This document shows positions 42,020 through 51,221 of a stretch of 64,000 bases of DNA, piece by piece. How positions within the stretch are numbered: position 1 is the stretch's first letter; every line of letters begins with the position of its first letter. Location of the stretch: NCBI GenBank assembly GCA_903913915.1, contig CAIWNE010000094.1:1-64000 (forward strand). Reading direction: 5' to 3'. A program made the position numbers and the translations under genes. The notes below the pieces were generated by a model. It had not been told where the DNA came from, did not search any database, and worked only from the letters and a program-made list of their open reading frames with translations. Source of the DNA: an uncultured Opitutia bacterium. GTDB lineage: Bacteria; Verrucomicrobiota; Verrucomicrobiia; Opitutales; UBA953.

Positions 42020-44539
42020 ATGTCTTCCCCGCGTCCGGCCAATCGCTCCTACTCCACGGAAGCCCTGGAGAGGTGGTTTGTGTCCCTGCCGGAAGAGTGG
42101 GAAGCCGCCTTCAAGGAAACTGACCTGATCGAGGGACGTAGGCTTTATACGGAAGGTCTGGTCAGGCAGATCGAGTTGAAACCGGAAAGCGCCGAAGCCG
42201 TCACGCGCACGGATGCGCAGACGGTCCGCGCGGTCATCGAGGTCAACGGGGGCAAGCTCGAGTGGAGGACTTCGTTGCCGGAGGAGGAAAACGGGGCGCC
42301 TTTCGCCGTCGCTTCGATCTACGAAATCGAGGAACTCATCGCCGACGAGATTCCGGCCATCGACGAGACGGCCGCTACTGCCGCTCCCGAGCCGCCCAAG
42401 GAGCCCGAACGTAAGGACGGCAACGCCCGGACTTCCCTCAAGTTGCAGGTCACGTTCGAGCTCACTTCCGACGGCTTGAAGATCTCCGCCGCCTGGGCGG
42501 GGCGGGGTGGTCACGCCTGGAATTGCTTCGGCCCTGGTGCGATCCCCGGCGACGAGCTTTCCGACGACCAACGGCAGACGCTCTTCCGCTTCAACACCGT
42601 CGCCCATCGCGCCGGGTTCGCCTACAGCAAGGCCACCGGCTCGTGGGCGATCGACAACATCGGACGCATCGAACGCTTCGTCCGGGAGGAACTCAACGAC
42701 TGGCGCAAGCGCTTCAAGCTGATCGGCGAGGAAGCCCTGAATATCTTCCGCAACGAACAGCTGCAGGTCGCCGTCGACGCCGAGGCCGAGTCCGCCGCTG
42801 ACGGCAAGTCGTTCCGGCTGAACTGGCGCCTCAAGGCCGGCGGACATCGCCTGCTGGCGGACGAACAGAAGCTGCTGCTCAAGGCTGGCGGCCGACCGGT
42901 CATCCTGCCGGGCAAGGGCGTCGTCGCCTACAACGCCGCCGTGGCCGATTTTTCCGAGGATTGGCGCGCGAAGGACGGCGAAGTCCCGCGCTACCTGCTG
43001 CTCTCGCTTTTCGACCATGCGGCGGTCGGCGCCCTGAAGCTCAACGACGACCTCAAGGCGTGGAAGGACAAGCTCCTGCAGGAACCTGCGCCGCCTGACG
43101 ACCTTCCGGCCCACCTGAGACCTTACCAAGCCAAGGGCGTCGCTTGGCTGGGCCGTCTCTGCGAGCTCGGTTCGCACCCCTTGCTCGCCGACGAGATGGG
43201 CCTCGGCAAGACCGTGCAGGTGCTGGCCTTGCTGGCGTCACGTCCCGCCGGCGAACGGTCCATCATCGTCTGCCCCGCGAGCGTGATCCCAGTGTGGCTG
43301 GGCGAGATCAAACGCTTCCATCCCGAGATGAGCGCCGGCGCCGCGGTGCTCACCGCGGAGGATGATTTCGTCAGGAACCCGACGGCCAAGCTGTGGATCT
43401 CGAGCTACACCCAGCTGCGTCGTCACGCCGACCTGCTCGCCAAGACCCGTTTCGGCTATGCGGTCCTCGACGAGGCGCAGGCCATCAAGAATCCCGAATC
43501 CAAGACGACGCAGACCTGCATCTCCGTCCAGGCGGAACACCGTATCGCCATCACCGGCACCCCCCTCGAGAACCGGCCGACCGACCTTTGGACGATCTTC
43601 CGCTTCCTGATGCCCGGCTTGCTCGGCAAGCGGGCCAGCTTCGAACGCATGATGCTGCGCGACCCTTCGATCGCGCTCGGAAAGGTGCGGCGGCAGGTCT
43701 CGCCGTTCATCCTGCGGCGACTCAAGCGCCATGTGGCGGCCGACATCCCGCCGAAGATGGAGGTCGTCCTGCCTTGTCCGCTCACGCACGAGCAGCGTTC
43801 GTTGTACCAGCATCTCACCCAGGGCAGCGGGCTTTCGGGAGAGCTCGCCACCTTGCTCTCCAAGGATGCGACCTCGGTGCTCACGCTCCTGATGCGGCTG
43901 CGCCAGGTCTGCTGCGACCCCGGCCTGCTGCCCGAGAACTCCCATTGCCCTTCGGCCCATTCGGGCAAGGTCACCTTGCTCGTCTCGAAGCTTTCCGAAA
44001 TCGCGGCCAACGGTTCGAAGGCCGTGGTCTTCTCCCAGTTCGTCTCGCTGATCGAGCGCGTGAAGTCGGCGCTCGCCCGCGACCTGCCTTCGCTCCCGAT
44101 CTACGAGCTCACCGGCGAGACCAAGGATCGTTCCGCCCCGGTCGAACAGTTCAAGGAGACCAAGGGCCCCGCGCTTTTCCTCGCTTCGCTCAAGGCCGGC
44201 GGCACGGGCATCACCCTTAACACCGCCGAATACGTATTCCTGATGGACCCCTGGTGGAATCCCGCCGTCGAGGCCCAGGCCGTCGACCGCGTCCACCGCA
44301 TCGGCCAGAAGAACCCCGTGCTGATCTATCGCATGATCGCCCCGGGCACCGTCGAGGAGCGCATCGAGGAACTGAAGCAGGAGAAGCGGGAGCTGTTCTC
44401 GACCGTCGTGGGCGACATCCCCGACATGACGGACTGGACGCGCCACTTCTCCTCGCTGGACGCGCTGATCCGCCTCAGCGATTCCCCGGCGGCCGCGGCT
44501 TCCGCGGAGACGGCGCCGGAACGCGACGCCGAAGGCTGA
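42020..44539 (+). CDS. SNF2-family DEAD-like helicase/ATPase
   Basis: This 839-aa protein has an N-terminal region of about 370 residues without clear identity, then a SNF2 helicase core. Walker A is DEMGLGKT (about 390-398), motif II DEAQ (about 484), motif III ITGTPLEN, and the C-terminal helicase motifs VFSQFVSL, SLKAGGTGITLN and VDRVHRIGQ. SNF2 proteins translocate on double-stranded DNA and remodel protein-DNA complexes; the bacterial partners, for example RNA polymerase recycling, are not shown. The ATG at 42020 is favoured because an earlier start at 41972 would lie in the regulatory repeat. No SWIM zinc motif is obvious. Confidence 0.92.
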   Translation: MSSPRPANRSYSTEALERWFVSLPEEWEAAFKETDLIEGRRLYTEGLVRQIELKPESAEAVTRTDAQTVRAVIEVNGGKLEWRTSLPEEENGAPFAVASIYEIEELIADEIPAIDETAATAAPEPPKEPERKDGNARTSLKLQVTFELTSDGLKISAAWAGRGGHAWNCFGPGAIPGDELSDDQRQTLFRFNTVAHRAGFAYSKATGSWAIDNIGRIERFVREELNDWRKRFKLIGEEALNIFRNEQLQVAVDAEAESAADGKSFRLNWRLKAGGHRLLADEQKLLLKAGGRPVILPGKGVVAYNAAVADFSEDWRAKDGEVPRYLLLSLFDHAAVGALKLNDDLKAWKDKLLQEPAPPDDLPAHLRPYQAKGVAWLGRLCELGSHPLLADEMGLGKTVQVLALLASRPAGERSIIVCPASVIPVWLGEIKRFHPEMSAGAAVLTAEDDFVRNPTAKLWISSYTQLRRHADLLAKTRFGYAVLDEAQAIKNPESKTTQTCISVQAEHRIAITGTPLENRPTDLWTIFRFLMPGLLGKRASFERMMLRDPSIALGKVRRQVSPFILRRLKRHVAADIPPKMEVVLPCPLTHEQRSLYQHLTQGSGLSGELATLLSKDATSVLTLLMRLRQVCCDPGLLPENSHCPSAHSGKVTLLVSKLSEIAANGSKAVVFSQFVSLIERVKSALARDLPSLPIYELTGETKDRSAPVEQFKETKGPALFLASLKAGGTGITLNTAEYVFLMDPWWNPAVEAQAVDRVHRIGQKNPVLIYRMIAPGTVEERIEELKQEKRELFSTVVGDIPDMTDWTRHFSSLDALIRLSDSPAAAASAETAPERDAEG

Positions 44540-45919
44540 TCACTTCGCGATCAGGTCGTATTCCTCGGCGCCCGTGACGGTCACCTCGGCGAACTGGCCG
44601 ACCGCGAGCTTCTTGGGGACCTTGACGATGCCGTCGATCTCCATGGCGTCGCCGACGCTGCGGGCGACGCCCGGGCTTTCGACGAGGACGCGGAGCTTGC
44701 GGCCGACGAACGCTTCGCCGCGCTGCTTGGAAAGGCGCTGGAGCAGGAGCATGGCGCGGGCATGGCGGTCGGCCTTCACCTCGTCCGAGAGGTGGCCGTC
44801 CATCTTGGCGCCCTTGGTGCCTTCTTCCTTGGAGTATTTGAACACGCCGACGCGGTCGAACTTCGTCTGTTCGAGGAAGGCCAGCAGTTCGGTGAAGTCT
44901 TCCTCGGTCTCGCCGGGGAAGCCCACGATGAACGTCGTGCGGATCACCAGGTCGGGGATGCCGGCGCGCATGCGCTTGATCAGGTCGCGGATGTAGGCGC
45001 CGTCGGTCTCGCGCTGCATGGCCCCCAGCATCTTGTCGGAGACGTGCTGGAGCGGGATGTCGACGTAGCGCACGACATGCTTGGACCGGCCGATGGTCTC
45101 GATCAGTTCGTCGCTCCAGTGCGCGGGGTGCGTGTAAAGCAGGCGGATCCAGAAGTCCCCTTCGATCTGGTCGAGCTCGCGGAGCAGGGAGGCGAGCGAT
45201 TCTCCCTTGGAGGAATCGACCTTGCTGCGAGGGTTCGGGCGGGCGTCGGTCCACCGGTCCATGCCGAAGTAGGTCGTGTCCTGGGAGATCAGGTTGATCT
45301 CCTTGACGCCTTCGGCGACGAGCTGGCGGGCTTCCTTGACGACCGATTCGACCGTGCGGCTGCGGTGACGACCGCGGATGCGGGGGATGATGCAGAACGA
45401 GCAGGGGTGGTTGCAGCCTTCGGCGATCTTGATGTAGGCCGCGTGACGCGGCGTCAGCCGGAAGCGAGGCGTGTCGAAGTCGGGGATGAAGGTCGTCGTC
45501 TTGGCGAGGAACTCGGTCATGCCGGCTTCGCCGCCCATGACCTTGTGGATGACCGGGACGATATTGGTCACTTGGTCGAGGCCGATGAAGGCGTCGACCT
45601 TGGGGAGCTCGACCCGACCTTTGGCGCCTTCGACGACCGGCAGGGCGCCTTGGTAGCGCTGGGACATGCAGCCGGCCACGATGAGCTTCTGGCCCTTCTT
45701 GCGGGCGGTGGCTTTGCCGTCGCTCATCTCGTAGATGGCCTCGAGGGCTTCGTGCTTGGAGGCGTCGATGAAGGAGCAGGTGTTCACGATCACCACGTCG
45801 GCCTCGGAGGCGTCGGGCGTCATGGACATCCCGGCCTTGGCCAGGTGGCCGATCATGATCTCGGAATCGATCAGGTTCTTGGCGCAGCCAAGGGAGACGA
45901 GGCCTACTTTGACGGACAT
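44540..45919 (-). CDS. rimO: Ribosomal protein S12 methylthiotransferase RimO
   Basis: This 459-aa radical-SAM enzyme methylthiolates an Asp of ribosomal protein S12. The N-terminal UPF0004 domain has VSLGCAKNLIDSE and NTCSFIDASK. The radical-SAM cluster is CNHPCSFC in the middle, followed by RGRHRSR. A C-terminal TRAM-like domain has a FAEVTVTGAEEYDLIA end. It follows rsmA by 44 bases and abuts the SNF2 gene end to end with no gap. The leader is pyrimidine-rich (CTCCTTATCCCGCC before ATG). Confidence 0.96.
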   Translation of the reverse strand: MSVKVGLVSLGCAKNLIDSEIMIGHLAKAGMSMTPDASEADVVIVNTCSFIDASKHEALEAIYEMSDGKATARKKGQKLIVAGCMSQRYQGALPVVEGAKGRVELPKVDAFIGLDQVTNIVPVIHKVMGGEAGMTEFLAKTTTFIPDFDTPRFRLTPRHAAYIKIAEGCNHPCSFCIIPRIRGRHRSRTVESVVKEARQLVAEGVKEINLISQDTTYFGMDRWTDARPNPRSKVDSSKGESLASLLRELDQIEGDFWIRLLYTHPAHWSDELIETIGRSKHVVRYVDIPLQHVSDKMLGAMQRETDGAYIRDLIKRMRAGIPDLVIRTTFIVGFPGETEEDFTELLAFLEQTKFDRVGVFKYSKEEGTKGAKMDGHLSDEVKADRHARAMLLLQRLSKQRGEAFVGRKLRVLVESPGVARSVGDAMEIDGIVKVPKKLAVGQFAEVTVTGAEEYDLIAK

Positions 45920-45963
45920 GGCGGGATAAGGAGCAGAGACTGGGCGGAAAGCAACCCCAGGCG

Positions 45964-46797
45964 TCAGAGGGTCAGCCAGGCTTCGGCCGGAATCGCTTCC
46001 GGGCGGGCCAGGCTGGTCAGTCCATATCGGGGGAGGTCGGCGAGCCAGGCGGCGACATCGGCGGCTCCGGGGAAGAGCTTCTTGGCCGCCGAGCCGACCT
46101 GTTTGCGACGCTGGGTGAAGAGCATGCGGGCGACTTCACGGGCGCGCGGGCTGAGTCGCCTGGCGTCGGGACGACGGCGGAGGACGAGCAGGCACGAATC
46201 GACCTTGGGCGGCGGATTGAAGGATTGGGCCGGTACGGGGTGGACCTTGATCTTCTCGAAGGCCAGATGGACTTGGGCGGTGACGGCGGACCAATGTCCC
46301 GTCCCGACGTCGGCGGTGAGGCGCTCGGCGGCTTCCCTTTGGAGCATCAGCACCATCATCGACGGATGTGGGCCGGCGCAGATCGCGTCCATCCAGGGGG
46401 TCGAGATCGCGTAGGGAAGGTTGGCGATGACCTTGAACGAACCGTCGGTCGGATCGATGAGTCCGGCCCGCGGGAAATCGACCGCGTCGCCTTCCTTGAG
46501 GTGGAAGGTCTTGGCGAAGCGCGGGAGCAGGGATTCCGTCAGGTGGAAGTGCATCGTGCGATCGGCCTCGACCGCATAGAGGTCGACGCCGGCGCAGAGC
46601 AGGGTGCGGGTCAGCGTGCCGAGTCCCGGCCCGACCTCGAGCACGGTGTCGCCGGCCTTGATCTCACCGAGTTCGAGGGACTTGCGGACGATGTTCCCGT
46701 CGATGAGGAAGTTCTGGCCAAGCCACTTCTTGGGCATGTGCGAGAGACGTGCGAGCAGGTCGCGGGTCTCGTTCGGCGAGAGGGGCCCGTCGTTCAT
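45964..46797 (-). CDS. rsmA: 16S rRNA (adenine1518-N6/adenine1519-N6)-dimethyltransferase
   Basis: This 277-aa KsgA/RsmA enzyme dimethylates two adenines near the 3' end of 16S rRNA late in 30S assembly. KKWLGQNFLID near residue 23, VLEVGPGLGTLT (SAM loop I), VEADRT, and the catalytic NLPYAIS are present, plus FNPPPKVDS near the C-terminus. The ATG overlaps the trpC stop by four bases (ATGA). Length is normal. It is co-transcribed with trpC and probably rimO. Confidence 0.96.
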   Translation of the reverse strand: MNDGPLSPNETRDLLARLSHMPKKWLGQNFLIDGNIVRKSLELGEIKAGDTVLEVGPGLGTLTRTLLCAGVDLYAVEADRTMHFHLTESLLPRFAKTFHLKEGDAVDFPRAGLIDPTDGSFKVIANLPYAISTPWMDAICAGPHPSMMVLMLQREAAERLTADVGTGHWSAVTAQVHLAFEKIKVHPVPAQSFNPPPKVDSCLLVLRRRPDARRLSPRAREVARMLFTQRRKQVGSAAKKLFPGAADVAAWLADLPRYGLTSLARPEAIPAEAWLTL

Positions 46798-47585
46798 GCG
46801 TGTTGCAACGCCTTCATGAGCGCGGCCGGATCCTGCTCGCGCATCAGGGATTCGCCGACAAGCAAGGCGTGGGCGCCGGCGGCGCGCATGCGGGCAGCGT
46901 CTTCCGCCGTCTTGATGCCGCTTTCGGCGACCTTGAGGACGGACTTGGGCATGTGCGGGATGACGCGTTCGGCGAAGGAGAGGTCGATCTGGAAGGTGGA
47001 CAGGTTGCGGTTGTTCACGCCGACCATGTCGGGGCCATGGCGCAAGGCTCGTTCCAGTTCGGCTTCGTCATGCACCTCGAAGAGGGTGTCGAGTCCCGCC
47101 AGCTTGGCCGAGCGGTGGATCGGGATGATCTCGTCGTCGGTCAGGCCGCGGACGATGATCAGGATGCAGCGGGCGCCGGCCTGGGCGGCTTCGAGCACCT
47201 GATAGGGGTGGACCATGAAATCCTTGCGGATGCAGGGCAGGGGGCGTGGCCAGGAAGGCTGGTCCTGGACGACTCGGACGAGGTCCTGCAGTTCGCCCTT
47301 GAAATACTTCGTCTCGGTCAGGACCGAGAGGCAATCCGCACCTGCGGCGGCATAGGCGCGAGCCTGGGCGACGGCATCCACGCCTTCGCGGATCTGCCCG
47401 ACGCTCGGGGAGGCCCGCTTGACTTCCGCGATGACGCTCAGGCGACCAGGGACCTGCAAGGACTGCCGGAATCCGGGAGTGCGGTGCATGCCGGCGAAGG
47501 CCGCCAGTTCGGTGTCCATGACGGGACGTGCGTACGGGGCGATTTCCCGACGCTTGGCATCCATGATTTCGGTCAGCTTGTCCAC
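46794..47585 (-). CDS. trpC: Indole-3-glycerol phosphate synthase
   Basis: This 263-aa TIM-barrel enzyme closes the indole ring in tryptophan synthesis. Motifs are VIAEVKRASPSVG (catalytic Glu/Lys), CIRKDFMVHPYQV, VGVNNRNLSTFQIDL and AESGI. I chose GTG at 47585 (DKLTEIMDAKRREI) since it gives the normal N-terminal helix; ATG at 47564 would remove part of it. The open frame extends upstream but only inside mazG on the opposite strand. It overlaps rsmA by four bases, an unusual pairing because no other trp genes are near. Confidence 0.94.
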   Translation of the reverse strand: MDKLTEIMDAKRREIAPYARPVMDTELAAFAGMHRTPGFRQSLQVPGRLSVIAEVKRASPSVGQIREGVDAVAQARAYAAAGADCLSVLTETKYFKGELQDLVRVVQDQPSWPRPLPCIRKDFMVHPYQVLEAAQAGARCILIIVRGLTDDEIIPIHRSAKLAGLDTLFEVHDEAELERALRHGPDMVGVNNRNLSTFQIDLSFAERVIPHMPKSVLKVAESGIKTAEDAARMRAAGAHALLVGESLMREQDPAALMKALQHA

Positions 47586-47661
47586 TGGCTCCAGCCCAAA
47601 GGCTCCGCGGGCTTCTGGCAATCGTTTTGACTCCCCTCCTTCCTGCCTTCTCCATCCGGAC

Positions 47662-48321
47662 ATGCCCGGCATCGATCTCCTGCTCGCGACCACCGCCCGA
47701 CTCCGCGCACCTGACGGCTGCCCTTGGGACCGGGAGCAGACGCATCGGACGATCTGCGACTGTCTCGTCGAGGAAGTGGCCGAACTCGTGCAGGCGATCG
47801 ATCGCGACGACGTCGCCAATCTCCGCGAAGAACTCGGCGACCTGCTTTTCCATGTCGCGATGCACGCGCAGATGGCCTCCGAAGCCGGCAAGTTCACCTT
47901 CGACGACGTCGCCCGCGAGGTGAACGAGAAGATGGTCCGTCGGCATCCGCATGTCTTCGGTGACGGCGCCAAGCTGGGCACCTCCGATGCGGTCGTGACC
48001 CAGTGGGAGCAGATCAAGCTCAAGGAGAAGGGCGCCCGCAAGCCGACCGTCTTCAAGGAGCTGCCGCCCTCGCTCAATGCGATCCTTACCGCACGAGAAG
48101 TCTGGAAGCAGGTCCGCAAGAAGCAGCTCGACGCCGGCGCGACCGTAGACCTTGCCAAGGTCGAGGCCCATGCCCGGGGGCTGACGGAAGAAGAAGCGGG
48201 CCGCCGCCTTTTCGAACTCATCGCCGCTTGTCGCGACGCCGGAATCGATCCCGACTCCGCCCTGCGACGGCAGACTTCCAAGGTGGTGGCCGAAGCCGAG
48301 GCGCGCGCGCCGCGGGCCTGA
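47662..48321 (+). CDS. mazG: MazG-family nucleoside triphosphate pyrophosphohydrolase
   Basis: This 219-aa protein has the MazG core: GCPWDREQTHRTICDCLVEEVAELVQAI, where EExxE binds Mg, and LREELGDLLFHVAMHAQMA, where ExxD completes the site. FTFDDVAREVNEKMVRRHPHVFG is typical of the N-terminal MazG half. It hydrolyses (d)NTPs to monophosphates, for example removing damaged nucleotides. It is shorter than two-domain E. coli MazG (about 260 aa). It starts 76 bases from trpC (divergent), with a pyrimidine-rich leader, and leads a plus-strand run of four genes. Confidence 0.93.
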   Translation: MPGIDLLLATTARLRAPDGCPWDREQTHRTICDCLVEEVAELVQAIDRDDVANLREELGDLLFHVAMHAQMASEAGKFTFDDVAREVNEKMVRRHPHVFGDGAKLGTSDAVVTQWEQIKLKEKGARKPTVFKELPPSLNAILTAREVWKQVRKKQLDAGATVDLAKVEAHARGLTEEEAGRRLFELIAACRDAGIDPDSALRRQTSKVVAEAEARAPRA

Positions 48322-48323
48322 GC

Positions 48324-49049
48324 ATGGAGCAAGACGGCCAGCCTATCACGGTGCACGTCGCCGGGCGCGCCTTGCAGGTCTGGCCGCGTGTCTCCGAGCG
48401 TACGACCAGGGTACGTCTTTCCGTCAAGCCCGGCCCCAAGGTCGTGCTGACCTATCCTCCGCACGCCTCCCATGCTTCCGCCCTCGCTTTCCTGCGCGAC
48501 AACCTGCCTTGGCTCGAACGCGTGTTGGCCAAGGCCCGGACGGTGCAGCCTTCGCTGGTCTCGCATCTGCGGAAGTTTCCCTGGGTCACCCTCGATGATC
48601 GCCTTTTGGCGGTGGAGATGGAAGAGGGCGTCAGGGCGGCGGTCCGGATTTCCAAGGTGGAGGACAAGGCCAGCCTCACGTTTCCTCCTTCGGATCCGGA
48701 GGCAGGCGCGGTCCGGGCGATCCGTCGTCTCGCCGAAACCGGCCTAGGTCTGGCGGTCCACCGATTGAGCCACAAGGTCGGCGTGACGGTCCAGCAGGTG
48801 AGCGTGCGCGACCAGACCAGCCGCTGGGGGTCCTGTTCGACCGCCGGCACGCTTTCCTTGAACTGGCGGCTCGTGCTTCTGCCGCCGATGCTGCACGACC
48901 ACGTGATCCTCCATGAACTTTCCCATCGTCGTCATATGGATCATTCGGACCGTTTCTGGAACCAGCTGGCCGCATGGGATCCGGATTGGAAGAAGCATGA
49001 CCGCGAGCTGACCAAGCGATGGAACGTCATCATGGACCTAGGGCGATGA
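48324..49049 (+). CDS. YgjP/DUF45-type M48-like metallopeptidase
   Basis: This 241-aa protein has the C-terminal zinc motif HELSHRRHMDHS (H-E-x-x-H) and the preceding QTSRWGSCSTAGTLSLNWRL typical of YgjP/DUF45 proteins. The N-terminal part carries RTTRVRLSVKPGPKVVLTYP, also usual for the family. No signal peptide is present, so it is cytosolic. The substrate is unknown; some relatives act with restriction systems, but none is adjacent. It starts two bases after mazG and its TGA overlaps the Nudix start (ATGA). Confidence 0.9.
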   Translation: MEQDGQPITVHVAGRALQVWPRVSERTTRVRLSVKPGPKVVLTYPPHASHASALAFLRDNLPWLERVLAKARTVQPSLVSHLRKFPWVTLDDRLLAVEMEEGVRAAVRISKVEDKASLTFPPSDPEAGAVRAIRRLAETGLGLAVHRLSHKVGVTVQQVSVRDQTSRWGSCSTAGTLSLNWRLVLLPPMLHDHVILHELSHRRHMDHSDRFWNQLAAWDPDWKKHDRELTKRWNVIMDLGR

Positions 49050-49594
49050 ACCACCGCGAAGTAGGCCAGTCACCGGATGAAGTTTTCGACGTCGTCGACG
49101 ACCGGGATGTCGTCGTCGGCAAGGAGTATCGCCGCGAGATCCATCGGCGGCGCCTCCTGCATCGGGCGATACATATCTTCTGGCTTCGGTCCGACGGGAT
49201 GCTCTGCCTTCAGCGCCGCTCCTTCGCCAAGGACAACTGTCCGGGGCTGCTCAGTTCCTCCTGCGCGGGGCATGTCGATTCGGGCGAGGATTACCTTTCG
49301 GCCGCGGTCCGCGAATTACGCGAGGAACTCGGGGTGGCGGTCGGGCCGGCCGGCTTGGTCGAGGTGGATTACGCGCCGCATCATCCTGACCTCGGCCACG
49401 AGTTCGTGCGGGTCTACGTGCTCAAGGGGGATTTTCCCGTTTCGTTGGCCCGCTTCGAGGTGGATTCGATCCTCTGGCGCACGCCGGCCGAGACGGAGGC
49501 ATGGGCCCGGTCCGAACCGATGGCATTCGCGACCCCGTTGACGCACCTGATGCGTCGTCCGGCGGTCCGGCTGGCGCTGGGGCTGCCTGCGTAA
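49046..49594 (+). CDS. Nudix hydrolase
   Basis: This 182-aa protein has a full Nudix box GHVDSGEDYLSAAVRELREELGV (G-x5-E-x7-R-E-U-x-E-E-x-G-U). The surroundings HRRRLLHRAIHIFWL and DGMLCLQRRSFAKDNCPG recall the isopentenyl-diphosphate isomerase/YfcD-like subgroup. It would cut a nucleoside diphosphate linked to another group; the substrate is unknown. The four-base overlap with the peptidase gene puts it in the mazG run, which suggests nucleotide house-cleaning. Confidence 0.92.
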   Translation: MNHREVGQSPDEVFDVVDDRDVVVGKEYRREIHRRRLLHRAIHIFWLRSDGMLCLQRRSFAKDNCPGLLSSSCAGHVDSGEDYLSAAVRELREELGVAVGPAGLVEVDYAPHHPDLGHEFVRVYVLKGDFPVSLARFEVDSILWRTPAETEAWARSEPMAFATPLTHLMRRPAVRLALGLPA

Positions 49595-49633
49595 AGGTTT
49601 GAATCGGGCGTGCGGGGGTGCGATAGAGAAGGC

Positions 49634-50293
49634 GTGTCCGCTGCGCCCCATGATTCCTCCGATGCTCCGGCCGTGGTGCCTTGGTATCATTGGGCATGGG
49701 TCGTGCCGGCGGCGCTTTTCCTCCGGCTTTGGTTGGCCACCCTGAGGTTCCGTTGCAACGTGACGCGTTTCGACGACGAGGCTCATCCGTCGGTGATCCT
49801 GCTCTGGCATGACAAGCTCTTCGTGGCGCCATGGGTCGCCCAGCGCCTGCTCCGCCGCCCGGTGACGGCCCTTATCAGCACGAGCAAGGACGGGGCCTGG
49901 TTGGTGGCTTTCTTCAGGCTCATGGGCATCACGGCCGTGCGCGGTTCGTCGAGTCGTCGCGGCGCCGCCGCCTTGGTCACGCTCACCCGCTGCGTGCGCG
50001 CGGGCAATCACGCCGGCATCACTCCGGACGGACCCAAGGGGCCGGCCTTGGAGTTCAAGCCCGGCGCGGTATCGCTGGCCCGCCTGACACGCGCGCCTTT
50101 CATCATCCTAGGCATCCGCTATCATGCCTGCTGGCGGACACGCAGCTGGGATCGCTTCGGCCTCCCCATGCCGTTCTCGCGGGTCGAAATCACGATGCTC
50201 CGGGAACCGACTCCGGCGGAGGGGGAGACGGATGAGGCCGTGGCCGCGCGGATGCAGTCCAGGCTCAACGAATTCTCGACCGGGCCGGCCTGA
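49634..50293 (+). CDS. DUF374-type lysophospholipid acyltransferase-like protein
   Basis: The protein has 219 residues from GTG 49634; GTG 49610 would add eight. A hydrophobic N-terminal segment (WAWVVPAALFLRLWLA) anchors it to the inner membrane. DUF374/LPLAT motifs are ILLWHDKLFVAPWV (H-x4-D-like), STSKDGAWLVAFFRLMGITAVRGSSSRRG and GITPDGPKGPALEFKPGA. It is probably an acyltransferase acting on lipid A or phospholipid; the acceptor is unknown. It lies 39 bases after the Nudix gene and is convergent with ribE. Confidence 0.88.
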   Translation: MSAAPHDSSDAPAVVPWYHWAWVVPAALFLRLWLATLRFRCNVTRFDDEAHPSVILLWHDKLFVAPWVAQRLLRRPVTALISTSKDGAWLVAFFRLMGITAVRGSSSRRGAAALVTLTRCVRAGNHAGITPDGPKGPALEFKPGAVSLARLTRAPFIILGIRYHACWRTRSWDRFGLPMPFSRVEITMLREPTPAEGETDEAVAARMQSRLNEFSTGPA

Positions 50294-50295
50294 CT

Positions 50296-50886
50296 TCAGG
50301 CTTTCCCGAGCAGCTTCTCGGCGTACTTGGCGAGGAGGTCCGACTCGAGGTTGACCCTGTCGCCCGCTTGACGCCGGGAGAGGTTGGTCACCTCGAGCGT
50401 GTGCGGGATGATCCAGATGCGGAAGCCGCCCGGAATGAGGTCGGCGACCGTCAGCGACATGCCGTCGACCGCGACGCAGCCCTTGCGGACGACGTGCCGC
50501 AGGAAGGTTGCGGAAGCCTTGATGTCGAGTCGCCAGTCCGCTCCGTCCTGACCGAAGAAAGCGACTTCGCCGCAACCATCGACATGGCCGGTGACGAAGT
50601 GGCCGCCCATCCGGTCGGTGGGAAGGAGGCTGGGTTCGATGTTGACGACGGAACCTGGCTTCAGGTCGCCCAGATTCGTCAGGCGCAGGGTTTCGGCCAG
50701 GAGGTCGAAACTGGACTGGTCGCCTTGAGGGTCGACCACGGTAAGGCAGCATCCGTTGGTCGCGATGCTGTCGCCGGACTTGGCCGAGCCGAGGAGAGGG
50801 TGGGCGAGGGTCAGGCGTGCGCCGTCTTTCTCGCGTGGCGAGATGCTGACGACCTTGGCGGCTCCCTGGACTAGCCCGGTGAACAT
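50296..50886 (-). CDS. ribE: Riboflavin synthase alpha subunit
   Basis: This 196-aa enzyme turns two 6,7-dimethyl-8-ribityllumazines into riboflavin. It starts MFTGLVQG, has two tandem lumazine-binding repeats (GDSIATNGCCLTVV and KGCVAVDGMSLTVAD), and MGGHFVTGHVDG between them. Length is right for the family. No FMN riboswitch is seen before it: the upstream gene is tatA, with a terminator between. No other rib gene is in the window. Confidence 0.95.
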   Translation of the reverse strand: MFTGLVQGAAKVVSISPREKDGARLTLAHPLLGSAKSGDSIATNGCCLTVVDPQGDQSSFDLLAETLRLTNLGDLKPGSVVNIEPSLLPTDRMGGHFVTGHVDGCGEVAFFGQDGADWRLDIKASATFLRHVVRKGCVAVDGMSLTVADLIPGGFRIWIIPHTLEVTNLSRRQAGDRVNLESDLLAKYAEKLLGKA

Positions 50887-50895
50887 GGATAAATG

Positions 50896-50918
50896 AAAAG
50901 GGGCCTTTTCAGGCCCCT
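50896..50918 (-). terminator. Rho-independent terminator downstream of tatA
   Basis: AGGGGCC (50899-50905) and GGCCCCT (50912-50918) form a 7-bp stem around a 6-base loop. On the minus strand it is followed by TTTT and more T-rich sequence. It lies seven bases after the tatA stop and 10 bases before the ribE start, so ribE is probably partly insulated from tatA. Confidence 0.8.
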
Positions 50919-50924
50919 GAGGTC

Positions 50925-51221
50925 TTAGTTCTGCTTGCCTTCTTGGGCTCGCTTCGCGCGTTCTTCGGCTTCGATCTTCGCGCGGACCGCGGCGCGTTCT
51001 TCTTCTTCGATCTGCTTCATGCGGAACTTCTTGCGCTCGTCTTCTTCGACGGCGTTGCGCACTTCGTCTTCCACTTCTTCGGAGGCCTTCTTGAATTCGC
51101 GCTTAGCCTTGCCCAGGCCGCGGGCCAGCTCGGGGAGCTTGGAGCCGCCGAAAAGGAGCACCACCACGACGAGGATGATGAGGGCGGTTTCGCCGTTGAG
51201 GAATGCGAGGGGGAGGTGCAT
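50925..51221 (-). CDS. tatA: Sec-independent protein translocase subunit TatA/TatB-like
   Basis: This 98-aa protein has one N-terminal membrane helix (about residues 10-24, GETALIILVVVVLLFGG), then the hinge SKLPELARGLGKAKREFKKA, typical of TatA/TatB. A long, strongly charged Glu/Lys/Arg tail follows. It would form the folded-protein export pore. No tatC is in the window. It is divergent from the acylphosphatase gene across 65 bases. The leader before the ATG is pyrimidine-rich. Confidence 0.93.
   Translation of the reverse strand: MHLPLAFLNGETALIILVVVVLLFGGSKLPELARGLGKAKREFKKASEEVEDEVRNAVEEDERKKFRMKQIEEEERAAVRAKIEAEERAKRAQEGKQN

Noticed and set aside
46794-48566. A 590-codon minus-strand frame that would extend trpC upstream
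   Set aside because: The added part is antisense to mazG and unlike TrpC; GTG 47585 gives a normal TrpC N-terminus.
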